In this document: piece after piece, positions 18,612 to 26,761 of the stretch | Layout of the letters: the number at the start of each line of letters is the position of its first letter | Numbering within the stretch: the first letter of the stretch is position 1 | NCBI GenBank assembly: GCA_016719135.1 | Contig: JADKAV010000012.1 | Span: forward strand, 40,141 to 104,140 | DNA length: 64,000 bases | Direction: 5' to 3' | Source of the DNA: Micrococcales bacterium | GTDB taxonomy: Bacteria; Actinomycetota; Actinomycetes; S36-B12; UBA10799 | The notes under the pieces: generated by a model | Told to the model about the DNA's origin: nothing | What the model saw: only the letters and a program-made list of their open reading frames with translations | Database searches by the model: none | Made by a program: the position numbers and the translations under genes

Positions 18612-19091
18612 ATGACAACGTTCCAGGAGGTGCCGGCGCTGCTGGCTGAACTGTCCTTGGACGATCTGCGAATCCTGCGCCACCACCTCTCCGACGAGGA
18701 GAGCCGGGTGTCCTACTGGCGCCGACTGTTCCAGGCCCGGCTGGACATGCTCAGTCGTGGCAACGAGGTGGACACCGCAGATGTGCGCTCTGCGCTGCAG
18801 GAAGTGTCCAGCGCCCCACGACGCTGGCAGGCCCTGGGGCTGCATCCGGCCGACATCGACACCTCGATGCCCGAAGCCCACTCGCTGTGGAGTCAGGTCG
18901 TGGACCCCGACGACGAGGAACAATGCGCCGCGTACACGGCACTGTTGCAGGCAATGGAGCAGTCGTTGTCGACCAATCGTCGGGCGCTGCACCGCCAGAT
19001 CGATGCGGTGACAGCCGAACTGATCGCCCGATACCGGACAAATCCGGCACTTGCTCTGACCGCCCTACCGACCCAGCGACGTAACGCTTAG
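18612..19091 (+). CDS. rsiG: RsiG-like c-di-GMP-responsive anti-sigma factor
   Basis: 159 residues, mostly helical. Residues 30-45 give a perfect E(x3)S(x2)R(x3)Q(x3)D motif (E30, S34, R37, Q41, D45), the c-di-GMP-binding signature of RsiG, the anti-sigma factor of WhiG. A second copy at 116-131 has E116, S120, R123, His127 and D131, so Gln is replaced by His. Streptomyces RsiG has two motifs on an antiparallel coiled coil; Rubrobacter RsiG has one. The gene is divergent from nth and 46 bases before crp. No sigma gene is in the window. A 13-base palindrome lies at 18575-18587. Confidence 0.75.
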   Translation: MTTFQEVPALLAELSLDDLRILRHHLSDEESRVSYWRRLFQARLDMLSRGNEVDTADVRSALQEVSSAPRRWQALGLHPADIDTSMPEAHSLWSQVVDPDDEEQCAAYTALLQAMEQSLSTNRRALHRQIDAVTAELIARYRTNPALALTALPTQRRNA

Positions 19092-19137
19092 GTCAACGCC
19101 GGGCATGAAGGCCGGTTCCTGGGCCACACTGTCAAAC

Positions 19138-19812
19138 GTGGATGACGTCTTACGCCAAGCTCCCCTGTTCACCGCCCTGGATGAAGAGGCCGCCGCCGCT
19201 TTGCAAGCCTCGACGGTCGAGGTCCGCCTGGCCAAGGGCCAGGACCTCTTCCTCGAAGGTGAGCCCGGCGACCGGATGTTCGTCATCACCGAGGGCAAGG
19301 TCAAACTCGGACACACGGCCTCCGACGGCCGGGAGAGCCTGTTGGCGATCCTCGGGCCCAGCGAACTGCTCGGTGAACTCTCTTTGTTCGACCCTGGGCC
19401 CCGCACGGCCACGGCCACGGCGCTGACCGACGCGACGCTGATAGCGGTGGGCCACTCGGCGCTGCGCCCCTGGCTCACCGGACGCCCCGAGGTCGCCGAG
19501 GCGCTGCTACAGGCACTGGCCCAGCGTCTGCGCCGCACCAACGAGGCCATGGCGGATCTGGTCTTCTCCGACGTCCCGGGCAGAATCGCGAAGATCCTGC
19601 TGGACCTCGGCGACAAGTTCGGCCGTCAGCTGCCCGACGGGCTGCACGTCACGCATGACATGACGCAGGAGGAATTGGCACAACTGGTGGGCGCTTCGCG
19701 GGAGACCGTCAACAAGGCACTGGCCGACTTCGCCAGTCGCGGCTGGATCCGGCTCGAATCGCGCTCCGTGGTGCTCATCGACATCGACCGCCTGCAACGC
19801 CGCGCCCGCTGA
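19138..19812 (+). CDS. crp: Crp/Fnr-family transcription regulator (actinobacterial Crp)
   Basis: 224 residues from GTG 19138, the same length as M. tuberculosis Crp (Rv3676). The cyclic-nucleotide domain has LFLEGEPGDRMF, LLGELSLFDPGPRTATA (phosphate-binding cassette with G-E-L-S and R-T), and the C-terminal winged helix has MTQEELAQLVGASRETVNKAL. An ATG at 19105 would add 11 residues absent from homologues. It probably binds cAMP and acts as a global regulator. Confidence 0.93.
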   Translation: MDDVLRQAPLFTALDEEAAAALQASTVEVRLAKGQDLFLEGEPGDRMFVITEGKVKLGHTASDGRESLLAILGPSELLGELSLFDPGPRTATATALTDATLIAVGHSALRPWLTGRPEVAEALLQALAQRLRRTNEAMADLVFSDVPGRIAKILLDLGDKFGRQLPDGLHVTHDMTQEELAQLVGASRETVNKALADFASRGWIRLESRSVVLIDIDRLQRRAR

Positions 19813-19820
19813 CCGGGGCG

Positions 19821-21032
19821 GTGCGATTGCTTCGACGGGTCGTCGCGCAACTGAGCCCGATCGGATGGGTCGCCATCGGGGTCGCGGTGGCGCTGTGCTG
19901 GAACTACATCACGATCGCCTCCGACGAGTACCTGCTGGATCTGGATGTTTATCGCGACGCCGCCGAGGTCGCCTGGGCCGGCGGTGACCTGTACGGCGCA
20001 CGCTTCACCTCCGTGGAGCTGCCGTACCTGTACCCGCCCTTCGCGATCCTGTTCCTGACCCCGGTGTCCTGGCTGTCGCAGGTCAGCGCACAAGTGGTCT
20101 GGACGGCCATCACGCTGGTCGCCGTGATCGTCTATGCGTGGATCTGTGTGCGCAATTTCGCCGCCGATCGTTTCCACACCCCGACCGTCTATGCAGTGAC
20201 CATCGCGTTCACCCTGGCCATGGAACCCACGGAATCGGGGCTCAAGTTCGGTCAGGTCAACATCCTGCTCGCGGCGTTCCTGGTCCTCGACCTCAGCCAT
20301 CGGACCGGCCGACTGCCGCAAGGTGTCCTGACCGGCCTCGCAGCGGCGGTCAAACTCACCCCGCTGCTGCTGGCCGTCTACTTCTTGGCCACCAAACGGG
20401 TACGGCCGGCTATGGTCACCATCGGCACCTTCCTGGCAGCCAGCGCGGTGGCGGTGGTCGTCTTCCCGAAAGCGTCGTGGGTCTACTGGACGGGCACGTT
20501 CCTGCAGGCTGACCGGGTGGGCGTGGACTACATCAGCAACCAGTCGATCAACGGCATGCTGCAGCGGCTGCTCGGCGACACCCGGGCCACGCAGATCGCA
20601 TGGCTGGTACTGGCCGGGCTGGTCATCGTGGGCGCGATGGTCGTGGCCCACCATCTGTACGACGCCTACCCGCATCTGACCGACGCGTTGATCCTGGCCG
20701 CGATGCTGCTCGTCTCGCCGATCAGCTGGACCGCCCACTGGATATTGATCCTGCCGCTGCTGCTGGTGGCGGCACTGCCCGACCGGCCCGTGGTGCTGCT
20801 GCAGGGTTTGGCAGCGGTGCTGGCCGGCGCATTGCTGTACGGGGTGGTCAGGCCCTCCCAGACTGCGCAGATCCTCGCCGATCCGCACGACGACCAGGTG
20901 TTCTTCGGCAACACGTTCACCTGGCTCACGCTGATCGTGGCTGCCGCGTGCGTGCTCTGGTACTGGTCGCGCATCGACGAGGACTCGCCCGGACGCCGCA
21001 GCGCTTCGTTGCAGCCGGGCACCTCTGTTTGA
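19821..21032 (+). CDS. GT-C glycosyltransferase, family 87 mannosyltransferase-like
   Basis: 403 residues with about ten membrane segments. The first loop has an acidic LLDLDVYRDAAEVAWAGGD, where the Asp is the usual catalytic or metal residue of GT87 enzymes, and YLYPPFAILFLTP is typical of polyprenol-phosphate-mannose dependent transferases (PimE/DUF2029 group). GQVNILLAAFLVLDLS is another family stretch. It likely adds mannose to envelope lipids on the outer membrane face. GTG 19821 is eight bases after crp. Confidence 0.82.
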   Translation: MRLLRRVVAQLSPIGWVAIGVAVALCWNYITIASDEYLLDLDVYRDAAEVAWAGGDLYGARFTSVELPYLYPPFAILFLTPVSWLSQVSAQVVWTAITLVAVIVYAWICVRNFAADRFHTPTVYAVTIAFTLAMEPTESGLKFGQVNILLAAFLVLDLSHRTGRLPQGVLTGLAAAVKLTPLLLAVYFLATKRVRPAMVTIGTFLAASAVAVVVFPKASWVYWTGTFLQADRVGVDYISNQSINGMLQRLLGDTRATQIAWLVLAGLVIVGAMVVAHHLYDAYPHLTDALILAAMLLVSPISWTAHWILILPLLLVAALPDRPVVLLQGLAAVLAGALLYGVVRPSQTAQILADPHDDQVFFGNTFTWLTLIVAAACVLWYWSRIDEDSPGRRSASLQPGTSV

Positions 21033-21093
21033 AGGCCCACGGATTGTGCCGGGGGGCGGAACCCCGTCACGGCCCAACCCTGACCCGCCCCGA

Positions 21094-21918
21094 TCACACC
21101 CGGCCGAGGTACTCCAACTGTGCGCGTACGCTCAGCCGCGCCGCCGGCCACAGCACCTGGGGCACGTCGGCGTAGACCTGCTCGACGATCTGCTGCGCGG
21201 TCGCCTCGATGCCCGCATCGGGATCCGCGGACTCCAGGACTGCGGCCACCTCCTCCAAACGCGCATGGCGGTGGTCAAGATATGCCGTCAGCGCGGCTGC
21301 GGCGTCCGGCAGGACCGGGCCGTGTCCCGGCCACACCTGGGTGGCGCCAGCGGTCTGCACCAGGTCGGACAACTCCCGCAGCGAGGCCAGGTAGTCACCG
21401 AGCCGGCCGTCGGGGTGGGCGACCACAGTGGTGCCGCGGCCCAGGATCGTGTCACCGGTCAGCAGCGCAGCCCGTTGCGGAAGGTGCATGCTCACCGAAT
21501 CGGACGTGTGGCCGGGGGTGCCGACGATGTGCACCTCGAGGTCCGCGTGGACCAGCACCTCACCATCGGTCAGACCTTCATCGCCCAGTCGATGCGCCGG
21601 ATCCAGCGCGCGCACGGGCGCTGCGAACTGGCCGGAGAACAACCCGGCGCCTTCACTGTGATCGGCGTGGCCATGGGTCAGCAGAATCTCCCGGACCCAT
21701 CTGCCGGCCAACTCCCGTTCGACCGCGGCCAGGTGCGCACGGTCGTCCGGCCCCGGATCCACCAGTACCACCGAATCCGCGTCCGCCGCCAGCACCCAGG
21801 TGTTCGTGCCATCCAGTGTCATCGGGCCCGGGTTACCCGCGAGAACGCACGTCCCGCCGCTGAAACGACCGCCCTTCCATGGGCCGAGACTGCCGGGCAT
21901 CGCCACGAAATTGGTCAC
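21094..21918 (-). CDS. MBL-fold metallo-hydrolase (Rv3677c-like)
   Basis: 274 residues. The metal site is ILLTHGHADHSEG (HxHxDH), with downstream VGTPGHTSDSVS for the next His and LTGDTILG for the Asp, and VWPGHGPVLPD for the last His. This is the LACTB2/glyoxalase-II-like branch. Its ATG overlaps the preceding NUDIX stop by four bases. Natural substrate is unknown; conserved placement beside NUDIX and RidA genes hints at metabolite repair. Confidence 0.88.
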   Translation of the reverse strand: MTNFVAMPGSLGPWKGGRFSGGTCVLAGNPGPMTLDGTNTWVLAADADSVVLVDPGPDDRAHLAAVERELAGRWVREILLTHGHADHSEGAGLFSGQFAAPVRALDPAHRLGDEGLTDGEVLVHADLEVHIVGTPGHTSDSVSMHLPQRAALLTGDTILGRGTTVVAHPDGRLGDYLASLRELSDLVQTAGATQVWPGHGPVLPDAAAALTAYLDHRHARLEEVAAVLESADPDAGIEATAQQIVEQVYADVPQVLWPAARLSVRAQLEYLGRV

Positions 21919-22628
21919 AGCGGCTGCCCGGTGTAGCCGTTGACCAGCACCCAGTCGATGCCCAGTTCCTGGTCATCCACCGGGATCGGCCGGGGCATGA
22001 TCGGCACCGGCTGGCGCTGTGGCGCGAGCGCCTGCTCGACTGTGCCGAACGTCGCCAGTTCCGCCAGTACTGCTGCCGTCGGAGGCAGCATCGGTAGCCC
22101 GGATGTCTGCTCCGGACGGAACCACCCGATGGCCTGGTGCTCGTCGGTCAGCCCGGCGAGGTCCTGGCCCACGGGCAGTCGTGTGGCGAAGAACTTCGTG
22201 TCGAACCTGCGGGACTCGACCTCGGGGGTGATCCAGTGGCTGAACGGATGCAGGGACTCCACGGCTGGCCGCACCTTCAGCTGCGCGAGGACCTGGGCGA
22301 ACTCCTGCGCCCGGTAGGCCTGGACGTCCTCGCGGGGGTTGGGATCCGTGAGCAGCACGCCGCACTCCTCGAACGTCTCCCGGATGGCGGCGATCAGCCA
22401 CGGATCCCCACTGGCGGCGTCGGCCGCATCCACCGCTCCGCCAGGAAACACGTACATGCCCCGTGCGAAACCCAGGTGGGCCGACTTCTGCAGCAGGGCC
22501 ACCTCAATTCCGTCGGGTCCATCACGCAGCAGGACGACGGTGGCCGCCGGCCGGGTCGCAGGTGGGGTCCACAGGCCGCCGTAGACGACTGCCCGTGCCC
22601 GTTCCAGCAGTTGCGGGGGCATGTCCAT
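21915..22628 (-). CDS. NUDIX hydrolase
   Basis: 237 residues. The Nudix box is spread by an insertion: FPGGAVDAADAASGDPWLIA then AIRETFEECGVLL, the long form seen in RNase-like and CoA-type NUDIX proteins of actinobacteria. SHWITPEVESRRFDTKFF is a known companion motif of this subgroup. ATG 22628 shares one base with the RidA stop. It is followed directly by the MBL gene, so DUF4177-ridA-NUDIX-MBL is one operon. Substrate unknown. Confidence 0.85.
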   Translation of the reverse strand: MDMPPQLLERARAVVYGGLWTPPATRPAATVVLLRDGPDGIEVALLQKSAHLGFARGMYVFPGGAVDAADAASGDPWLIAAIRETFEECGVLLTDPNPREDVQAYRAQEFAQVLAQLKVRPAVESLHPFSHWITPEVESRRFDTKFFATRLPVGQDLAGLTDEHQAIGWFRPEQTSGLPMLPPTAAVLAELATFGTVEQALAPQRQPVPIMPRPIPVDDQELGIDWVLVNGYTGQPL

Positions 22629-23083
22629 CAGAGGACCTCGGCGATGACCTCGACTTCGACCGGGGCGTTGAGCGGCAACTGCGCGACGCCGACTGCGGAT
22701 CGCGCGTGCACGCCGTTCTCGCCGAGGACGTCGCCGATGAGTTCTGACGCGCCGTTGATCACCTGCGGCTGGGCGGTGAATCCATCGGCGCTGGCCACGA
22801 ACCCCACGACCTTGATGATGCGCACGTTCTCCAGTCCTTCGGCCGCCGCAGCGACTGCGGCCAGCGCATTCAGGGCACACTGGCGCGCGCAGGCCACCGC
22901 GTCGCTGACCGCCACCTCAGCGCCGACCAGCCCCGTGTGCAGCAGTTCGCCCGACGCGAACGGCAACTGACCGGAGGTGTAGATGTGCGAGCCCGAGCGC
23001 ACCGCTGGAACGTAGGCCGCAACGGGCGCGGGGACGGCCGGAAGAGTGATGCCCAGTTCCTCGAGGCGCGCCGCGACGGTCAC
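22628..23083 (-). CDS. RidA-family (YjgF/YER057c) protein
   Basis: 151 residues from GTG 23083. HIYTSGQLPFASGELLHTG and the C-terminal SAVGVAQLPLNAPVEVEVIAE fit RidA-like proteins of the Rv3678c type. The canonical Arg that binds the carboxylate in true RidA is not evident in the region where it should be (RSAVGVAQLPL), so enamine deaminase activity is not assured. GTGA overlap of four bases with the DUF4177 gene. Confidence 0.82.
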   Translation of the reverse strand: MTVAARLEELGITLPAVPAPVAAYVPAVRSGSHIYTSGQLPFASGELLHTGLVGAEVAVSDAVACARQCALNALAAVAAAAEGLENVRIIKVVGFVASADGFTAQPQVINGASELIGDVLGENGVHARSAVGVAQLPLNAPVEVEVIAEVL

Positions 23084-23235
23084 GACTTGGCCCGTTTGAA
23101 GTACGCCACCAGGTTCTCCGGGGTCGGCCCCGGCACAACCTGGATCAACTCCCAGCCGTCGGCGCCGAAGTTGTCGAGGATGGCTTTGGTGTTGTGGATG
23201 AGCAGCGGTGCGGTCAGGTACTCCCAAGTGGTCAT
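23080..23235 (-). CDS. DUF4177 small protein
   Basis: A 51-residue protein starting MTTWEYLTAPLLIHN. The central DNFGADGWELIQVVP is the DUF4177 signature (GxxGWELV). It ends in YFKRAKS. The stop overlaps the RidA start by four bases. Homologues precede the RidA gene in mycobacteria. The function of the family is unknown. Confidence 0.85.
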   Translation of the reverse strand: MTTWEYLTAPLLIHNTKAILDNFGADGWELIQVVPGPTPENLVAYFKRAKS

Positions 23236-23329
23236 GCCCCGACCCTAAGTCACCAACCCGCCGGGCCGCACGAGCCGGATGCTGGACCGCCCTGCGCCAC
23301 CAGACGACCTGCCGACCTAATGTGGACAG

Positions 23330-24325
23330 GTGAACGTTCGGGCACCCAACTGGTCACGGGTCCGCCTGCACGTGGTCTCCGGCAAAGGTGGCACCGGCAA
23401 ATCCACCGTGGCTGCGGCGCTGGCCCTGGCGCTGGCCCGCGGTGGCAAGAAGGTCCTACTGCTCGAGGTGGAAGGCCGCCAGGGTATTGCTCAGATCTTC
23501 GACACCGCCCCGCTGCCCTACCAGGAGAGCAAGGTGGCCGTGGCCGAGGACGGCGGCATCGTTTACGCGCTGCCCGTTGACGCCGAGGCGGCGATGCTGG
23601 AATACCTCGAGATGTTCTACGGCATCAAGCGCGGCGGATACGCCCTGCGCCGGCTGGGGGCCATCGACTTCGCGACCACCATCGCCCCAGGACTGCGTGA
23701 TGTCCTGCTGACCGGGAAGGCTTCCGAAGCGGTCAAGCGCGGGGAGAAGGTGGGCCGTCCGGCCTATGACGCGGTGGTCCTGGACGCTCCGCCGACTGGC
23801 CGGATCACACGGTTCCTCAACGTGAACACCGAGATCGCCGGGCTCGCGAAGGTCGGACCGATCCGCACCCAGGCTGACTCGGTGATGGGCGTCATCCGTT
23901 CGGCGCGCACCGCCGTGCACCTGGTCACCCTGCTGGAGGAGATGCCGGTGCAGGAAACGCTCGACGGGCTTGCCGAACTTCGCGCTGCCGGTCTGCCGCT
24001 GGGCGCGGTGGTCATCAACCAGGTCCGCGGTTCCCAACTCGATGACGAGCAGCTGCGACTGGCCGCCGAACGCGCGCTTCCAGAAAGCGTTCTGAAGAAG
24101 GGGCTGCGTGCTGCAGCCATCGATCCCACTGCTGCCACGCTGCGCGCGCTGGCCGACGAGGCGGCCGACCACGCGGCGCGAGCAGCTCTGCAGAACAGCG
24201 AGCGTCGCCGCCTGGCCCAGACCGACCAGCCCATCCTGGAACTGCCCCTGCTGCCCGGCGGTATCGATCTCGCCGCGCTGTACGGGTTGTCCGAGGCGAT
24301 GACCGAACAGGGGCTTCCCGGATGA
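23330..24325 (+). CDS. ArsA/Get3-like ATPase, first of pair (Rv3679-like)
   Basis: 331 residues. The P-loop is [14 protein letters not shown] (deviant Walker A with signature Lys), then [14 protein letters not shown] as switch I and [17 protein letters not shown] as switch II. It lacks arsenic-binding cysteines. In mycobacteria Rv3679 and Rv3680 form a Get3-like complex linked to glycerol metabolism; the pair is conserved here. GTG 23330; the gene overlaps the next one by four bases. Confidence 0.88.
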   Translation: MNVRAPNWSRVRLHVVSGKGGTGKSTVAAALALALARGGKKVLLLEVEGRQGIAQIFDTAPLPYQESKVAVAEDGGIVYALPVDAEAAMLEYLEMFYGIKRGGYALRRLGAIDFATTIAPGLRDVLLTGKASEAVKRGEKVGRPAYDAVVLDAPPTGRITRFLNVNTEIAGLAKVGPIRTQADSVMGVIRSARTAVHLVTLLEEMPVQETLDGLAELRAAGLPLGAVVINQVRGSQLDDEQLRLAAERALPESVLKKGLRAAAIDPTAATLRALADEAADHAARAALQNSERRRLAQTDQPILELPLLPGGIDLAALYGLSEAMTEQGLPG

Positions 24326-25464
24326 GCGCAGCACCGCACTTGGACATCGACGCCCTGCTCGACGACCGCGGCGTGGGCGTCATCGTGTGCTGCGGTTCGG
24401 GCGGGGTGGGCAAGACGACCACGGCAGCCGCGCTTGCCCTCCGCGCCGCCCAACGGGGCCGCAACGTCTGCGTGCTGACTATCGACCCCGCCCGCCGCCT
24501 GGCGCAGTCCATGGGCCTGACGGAACTGGACAACACCCCTCGTCCGGTTCCCGGCATCGAGGGCGGCTCGCTGAGCGCGATGATGCTCGACATGAAGCGC
24601 ACGTTCGACGAGATCGTGATCGCCCACTCCGACCCCGAACGCGCCGAGGCGATTCTGGAGAACCCCTTCTACCAAGCCCTCTCGAGTTCATTCGCCGGCA
24701 CCCAGGAATACATGGCGATGGAGAAACTCGGCCAATTGCGCCAGCAGTCGGCCGGCGGGGATCCTTGGGATTTGATCGTGGTCGACACGCCCCCGTCGCG
24801 CTCCGCGCTGGATTTCCTGGATGCGCCCAAGCGGCTGGGGTCGTTCCTCGACGGTCGCCTGATCCGGGTCCTCGCCGCCCCAGCACGCGGCGCGGGACGC
24901 ATGTCGGCGCGGGTCTTCAGCGCCTCGCTGGGCCTGTTCACCAGCGCGCTGAGCAAGGTCATCGGAGCGCAGGTGCTGCGTGACATGCAGTTGTTCGTCA
25001 GCAGTTTTGATGCCCTGTTCGGGGGTTTTCGGGAGCGCGCAGATCAGACGTTCGCGCAATTGCAGGCCCCGGATACCCGCTTCCTGGTGGTGGCGGCGCC
25101 TGAGTCCGACGCCCTGCGCGAAGCCTCATACTTCGTCCAGCGCCTTGAGTCCGAGAGCATGCCGCTGGCCGGGTTGGTGCTCAATCGGGTCCAGGAAGTG
25201 CGGCTGCCTGAGTTGACCGCGTCAACGGCCCGGGCCGGAGCCGAACGCCTCAACGGCGAACACCATCTGGTCGCCGAACTGCTGAAACTGCACGCCGACC
25301 GCATGGAGACCGCAGCCCGGCAGGAGCATCTCGCCGGCTCATTCACCGGTGCCCACCCGCGCGTGCCGGTCGCTTCGGTCATTGCGCTAGCCGACGACGT
25401 GCACGACCTGGAGGGCCTGCAGACCGTGGGCAATCTGCTGGCCGGGGACCCCACCACCACCTGA
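24322..25464 (+). CDS. ArsA/Get3-like ATPase, second of pair (Rv3680-like)
   Basis: 380 residues. Walker A is [15 protein letters not shown], switch [17 protein letters not shown], switch [19 protein letters not shown] region after residue 180 ([15 protein letters not shown]) is hydrophobic and resembles the client-binding helical part of Get3. The ATGA overlap with its partner supports a heteromeric complex. The stop is followed by the YceI promoter region. Confidence 0.88.
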   Translation: MSAAPHLDIDALLDDRGVGVIVCCGSGGVGKTTTAAALALRAAQRGRNVCVLTIDPARRLAQSMGLTELDNTPRPVPGIEGGSLSAMMLDMKRTFDEIVIAHSDPERAEAILENPFYQALSSSFAGTQEYMAMEKLGQLRQQSAGGDPWDLIVVDTPPSRSALDFLDAPKRLGSFLDGRLIRVLAAPARGAGRMSARVFSASLGLFTSALSKVIGAQVLRDMQLFVSSFDALFGGFRERADQTFAQLQAPDTRFLVVAAPESDALREASYFVQRLESESMPLAGLVLNRVQEVRLPELTASTARAGAERLNGEHHLVAELLKLHADRMETAARQEHLAGSFTGAHPRVPVASVIALADDVHDLEGLQTVGNLLAGDPTTT

Positions 25465-25508
25465 GAATCGTTCCGATTCGACATTAGTTGAACATTCATG
25501 TACTGTTG

Positions 25509-25522
25509 GTTGAAACGTCAAC
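25509..25522. promoter_or_regulatory. Candidate operator upstream of yceI
   Basis: An inverted repeat GTTGAAACGTCAAC sits 19 bases before the YceI start, with a related GTTGAAC at 25487-25493. The spacing before a GGAGAG ribosome site suggests a repressor site, possibly of MarR type, which commonly controls YceI genes. The regulator is not in the window. Confidence 0.35.
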
Positions 25523-25540
25523 TTATATGGAGAGTTACTC

Positions 25541-26086
25541 ATGACCGACCTGACCCAGTACAGCGGCACCTGGACCATCGACCCCGCCCACACCCGCTTG
25601 GGCTTCGTGGCCCGGCACGCCATGGTCACCAAAGTCCGCGGCTCATTCAACGAGTTCAGCGCTTCCATGACCCTCGACGGCGCCAACCCATCGGCTTCCA
25701 AGGCCACGCTCACCGCGCAGATGGCAAGCATCGACAGTGGCAACGCCGACCGCGACGCCCACCTGAAGTCCGCGGACTTCTTCGACATCGAGACCTACCC
25801 GACGATGAGTTTCGCGACCACCGGCGTCAAGCAGGCCGACGACTCATTCGTGGTGCTCGGCGACCTCACGATCAAGGACGTCACTCGGCCGGTCGAGATC
25901 GAGGTGGAACTCGACGGGATCGTCAACGACCCGTTCGGCAACGTGCGAGCTGGATTCGCCGGCCAGACGGAGATCAGCCGCAAGGACTTCGGACTGACCT
26001 GGAACGTGGCGCTGGACACCGGCGGCGTGCTGGTCAGCGACAAAATCAAGATCGAACTTGACGTCTCGGCCACAAAGGACGCCTGA
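25541..26086 (+). CDS. YceI-family lipid-binding protein
   Basis: 181 residues. It opens with YSGTWTIDPAHTRLGFVARH, the start of the YceI lipocalin-like barrel, and has VRGSFNEFSASMTLDG and DAHLKSADFFDIETYPTMSF, both diagnostic. No signal peptide, so it is cytoplasmic, as is common in actinobacteria. Relatives bind isoprenoid quinones or polyprenyl chains. It has its own promoter region and ends at a strong terminator. Confidence 0.92.
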   Translation: MTDLTQYSGTWTIDPAHTRLGFVARHAMVTKVRGSFNEFSASMTLDGANPSASKATLTAQMASIDSGNADRDAHLKSADFFDIETYPTMSFATTGVKQADDSFVVLGDLTIKDVTRPVEIEVELDGIVNDPFGNVRAGFAGQTEISRKDFGLTWNVALDTGGVLVSDKIKIELDVSATKDA

Positions 26087-26092
26087 GTCGAC

Positions 26093-26130
26093 GAATGGGC
26101 CCACTCCCCGATCGGGGGGTGGGCCCATTC
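26093..26130. terminator. Bidirectional terminator between yceI and whiB4
   Basis: Arms 26093-26109 and 26114-26130 form a 17-bp stem with one G-U pair and a GATC loop. It is placed exactly between two convergent genes. Confidence 0.85.
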
Positions 26131-26141
26131 TGCGTTTTGCG

Positions 26142-26459
26142 TCAGGCGCTGACGTAGCTCTTCTGCCGCACGTCGACCTGCGAGGGGATCGGCCTGGATG
26201 CTGCGTTCTGCAGCAGGTCGGTCCATGACTTCACATGTGGTCGCCTGCGAAGCAGAGCCCTGCGTTCGCGTTCGGTCATCCCTCCCCAGACACCGAACTC
26301 GATGCGGTTGTCCAGCGCATCGGCCAGGCACTCCATCTTCACCGGGCAGCCGCCGCAGATCTGCTTGACCCTGTTCTGTGCAGCCCCCTGCACAAACATT
26401 TCGTCAGGATCAGTCTCGCGGCATGCAGCCTGGGAACTCCAGGCGATCACGTTCAGCAC
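26142..26459 (-). CDS. whiB4: WhiB-family [4Fe-4S] transcription regulator (WhiB4-like)
   Basis: 105 residues from GTG 26459, which has GGGGAA six bases upstream; ATG 26525 is an alternative. Four cysteines are in the WhiB pattern: AACRETDPDEMF, then ICGGCPVKMEC (C-x2-C-x5-C). The Gly/Trp turn is EFGVWGGMTERERRALL. M. tuberculosis whiB4 (Rv3681c) lies in the same place and responds to oxygen and nitric oxide. It faces away from ponA2. Confidence 0.88.
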   Translation of the reverse strand: MLNVIAWSSQAACRETDPDEMFVQGAAQNRVKQICGGCPVKMECLADALDNRIEFGVWGGMTERERRALLRRRPHVKSWTDLLQNAASRPIPSQVDVRQKSYVSA

Positions 26460-26761
26460 TCGTTCTTCCCCTTGTCCGCTTTTGGAAAACCCCCGAAAGC
26501 TTTCCGTAACTCTAAGCAAGGCCACCGCTACAGGAGAGGCCCATTCGTACTACTTAGACTAGGCAATTTGTACCATTTGAAGTTTGCGACACGTGGTGTC
26601 GGAGTTATCTACGTCACATGTTCTGGTAGACAGCATGGCGCATCGCGTTCACCCTTGCGATAGCGGGGTACTGCCACTCACCCGTTCGCCGCACCTCCGC
26701 GTGACGAATCGCGCAGGCTGCTGAGTGCGCGCGGAACCAACACAACGTACCCTTACGTCTG
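26460..26761. other. Divergent intergenic region whiB4-ponA2
   Basis: About 300 bases with lower GC than the surroundings around 26540-26620. It must hold the promoters of both genes. TACCCT at 26750-26755 is a possible -10 for ponA2, close to its start. I see no RNA gene, hairpin of note or further ORF. Confidence 0.5.

Noticed and set aside
17775..18992. N-terminal extension of the NUDIX protein
   Set aside because: It overlaps nth completely; ATG 17774 with the ATGA overlap is the natural start.
19626..21077. 483-codon open frame antisense to the GT87 gene
   Set aside because: Gln/His/Asp-rich composition is the usual high-GC shadow; the opposite strand has a convincing membrane enzyme.
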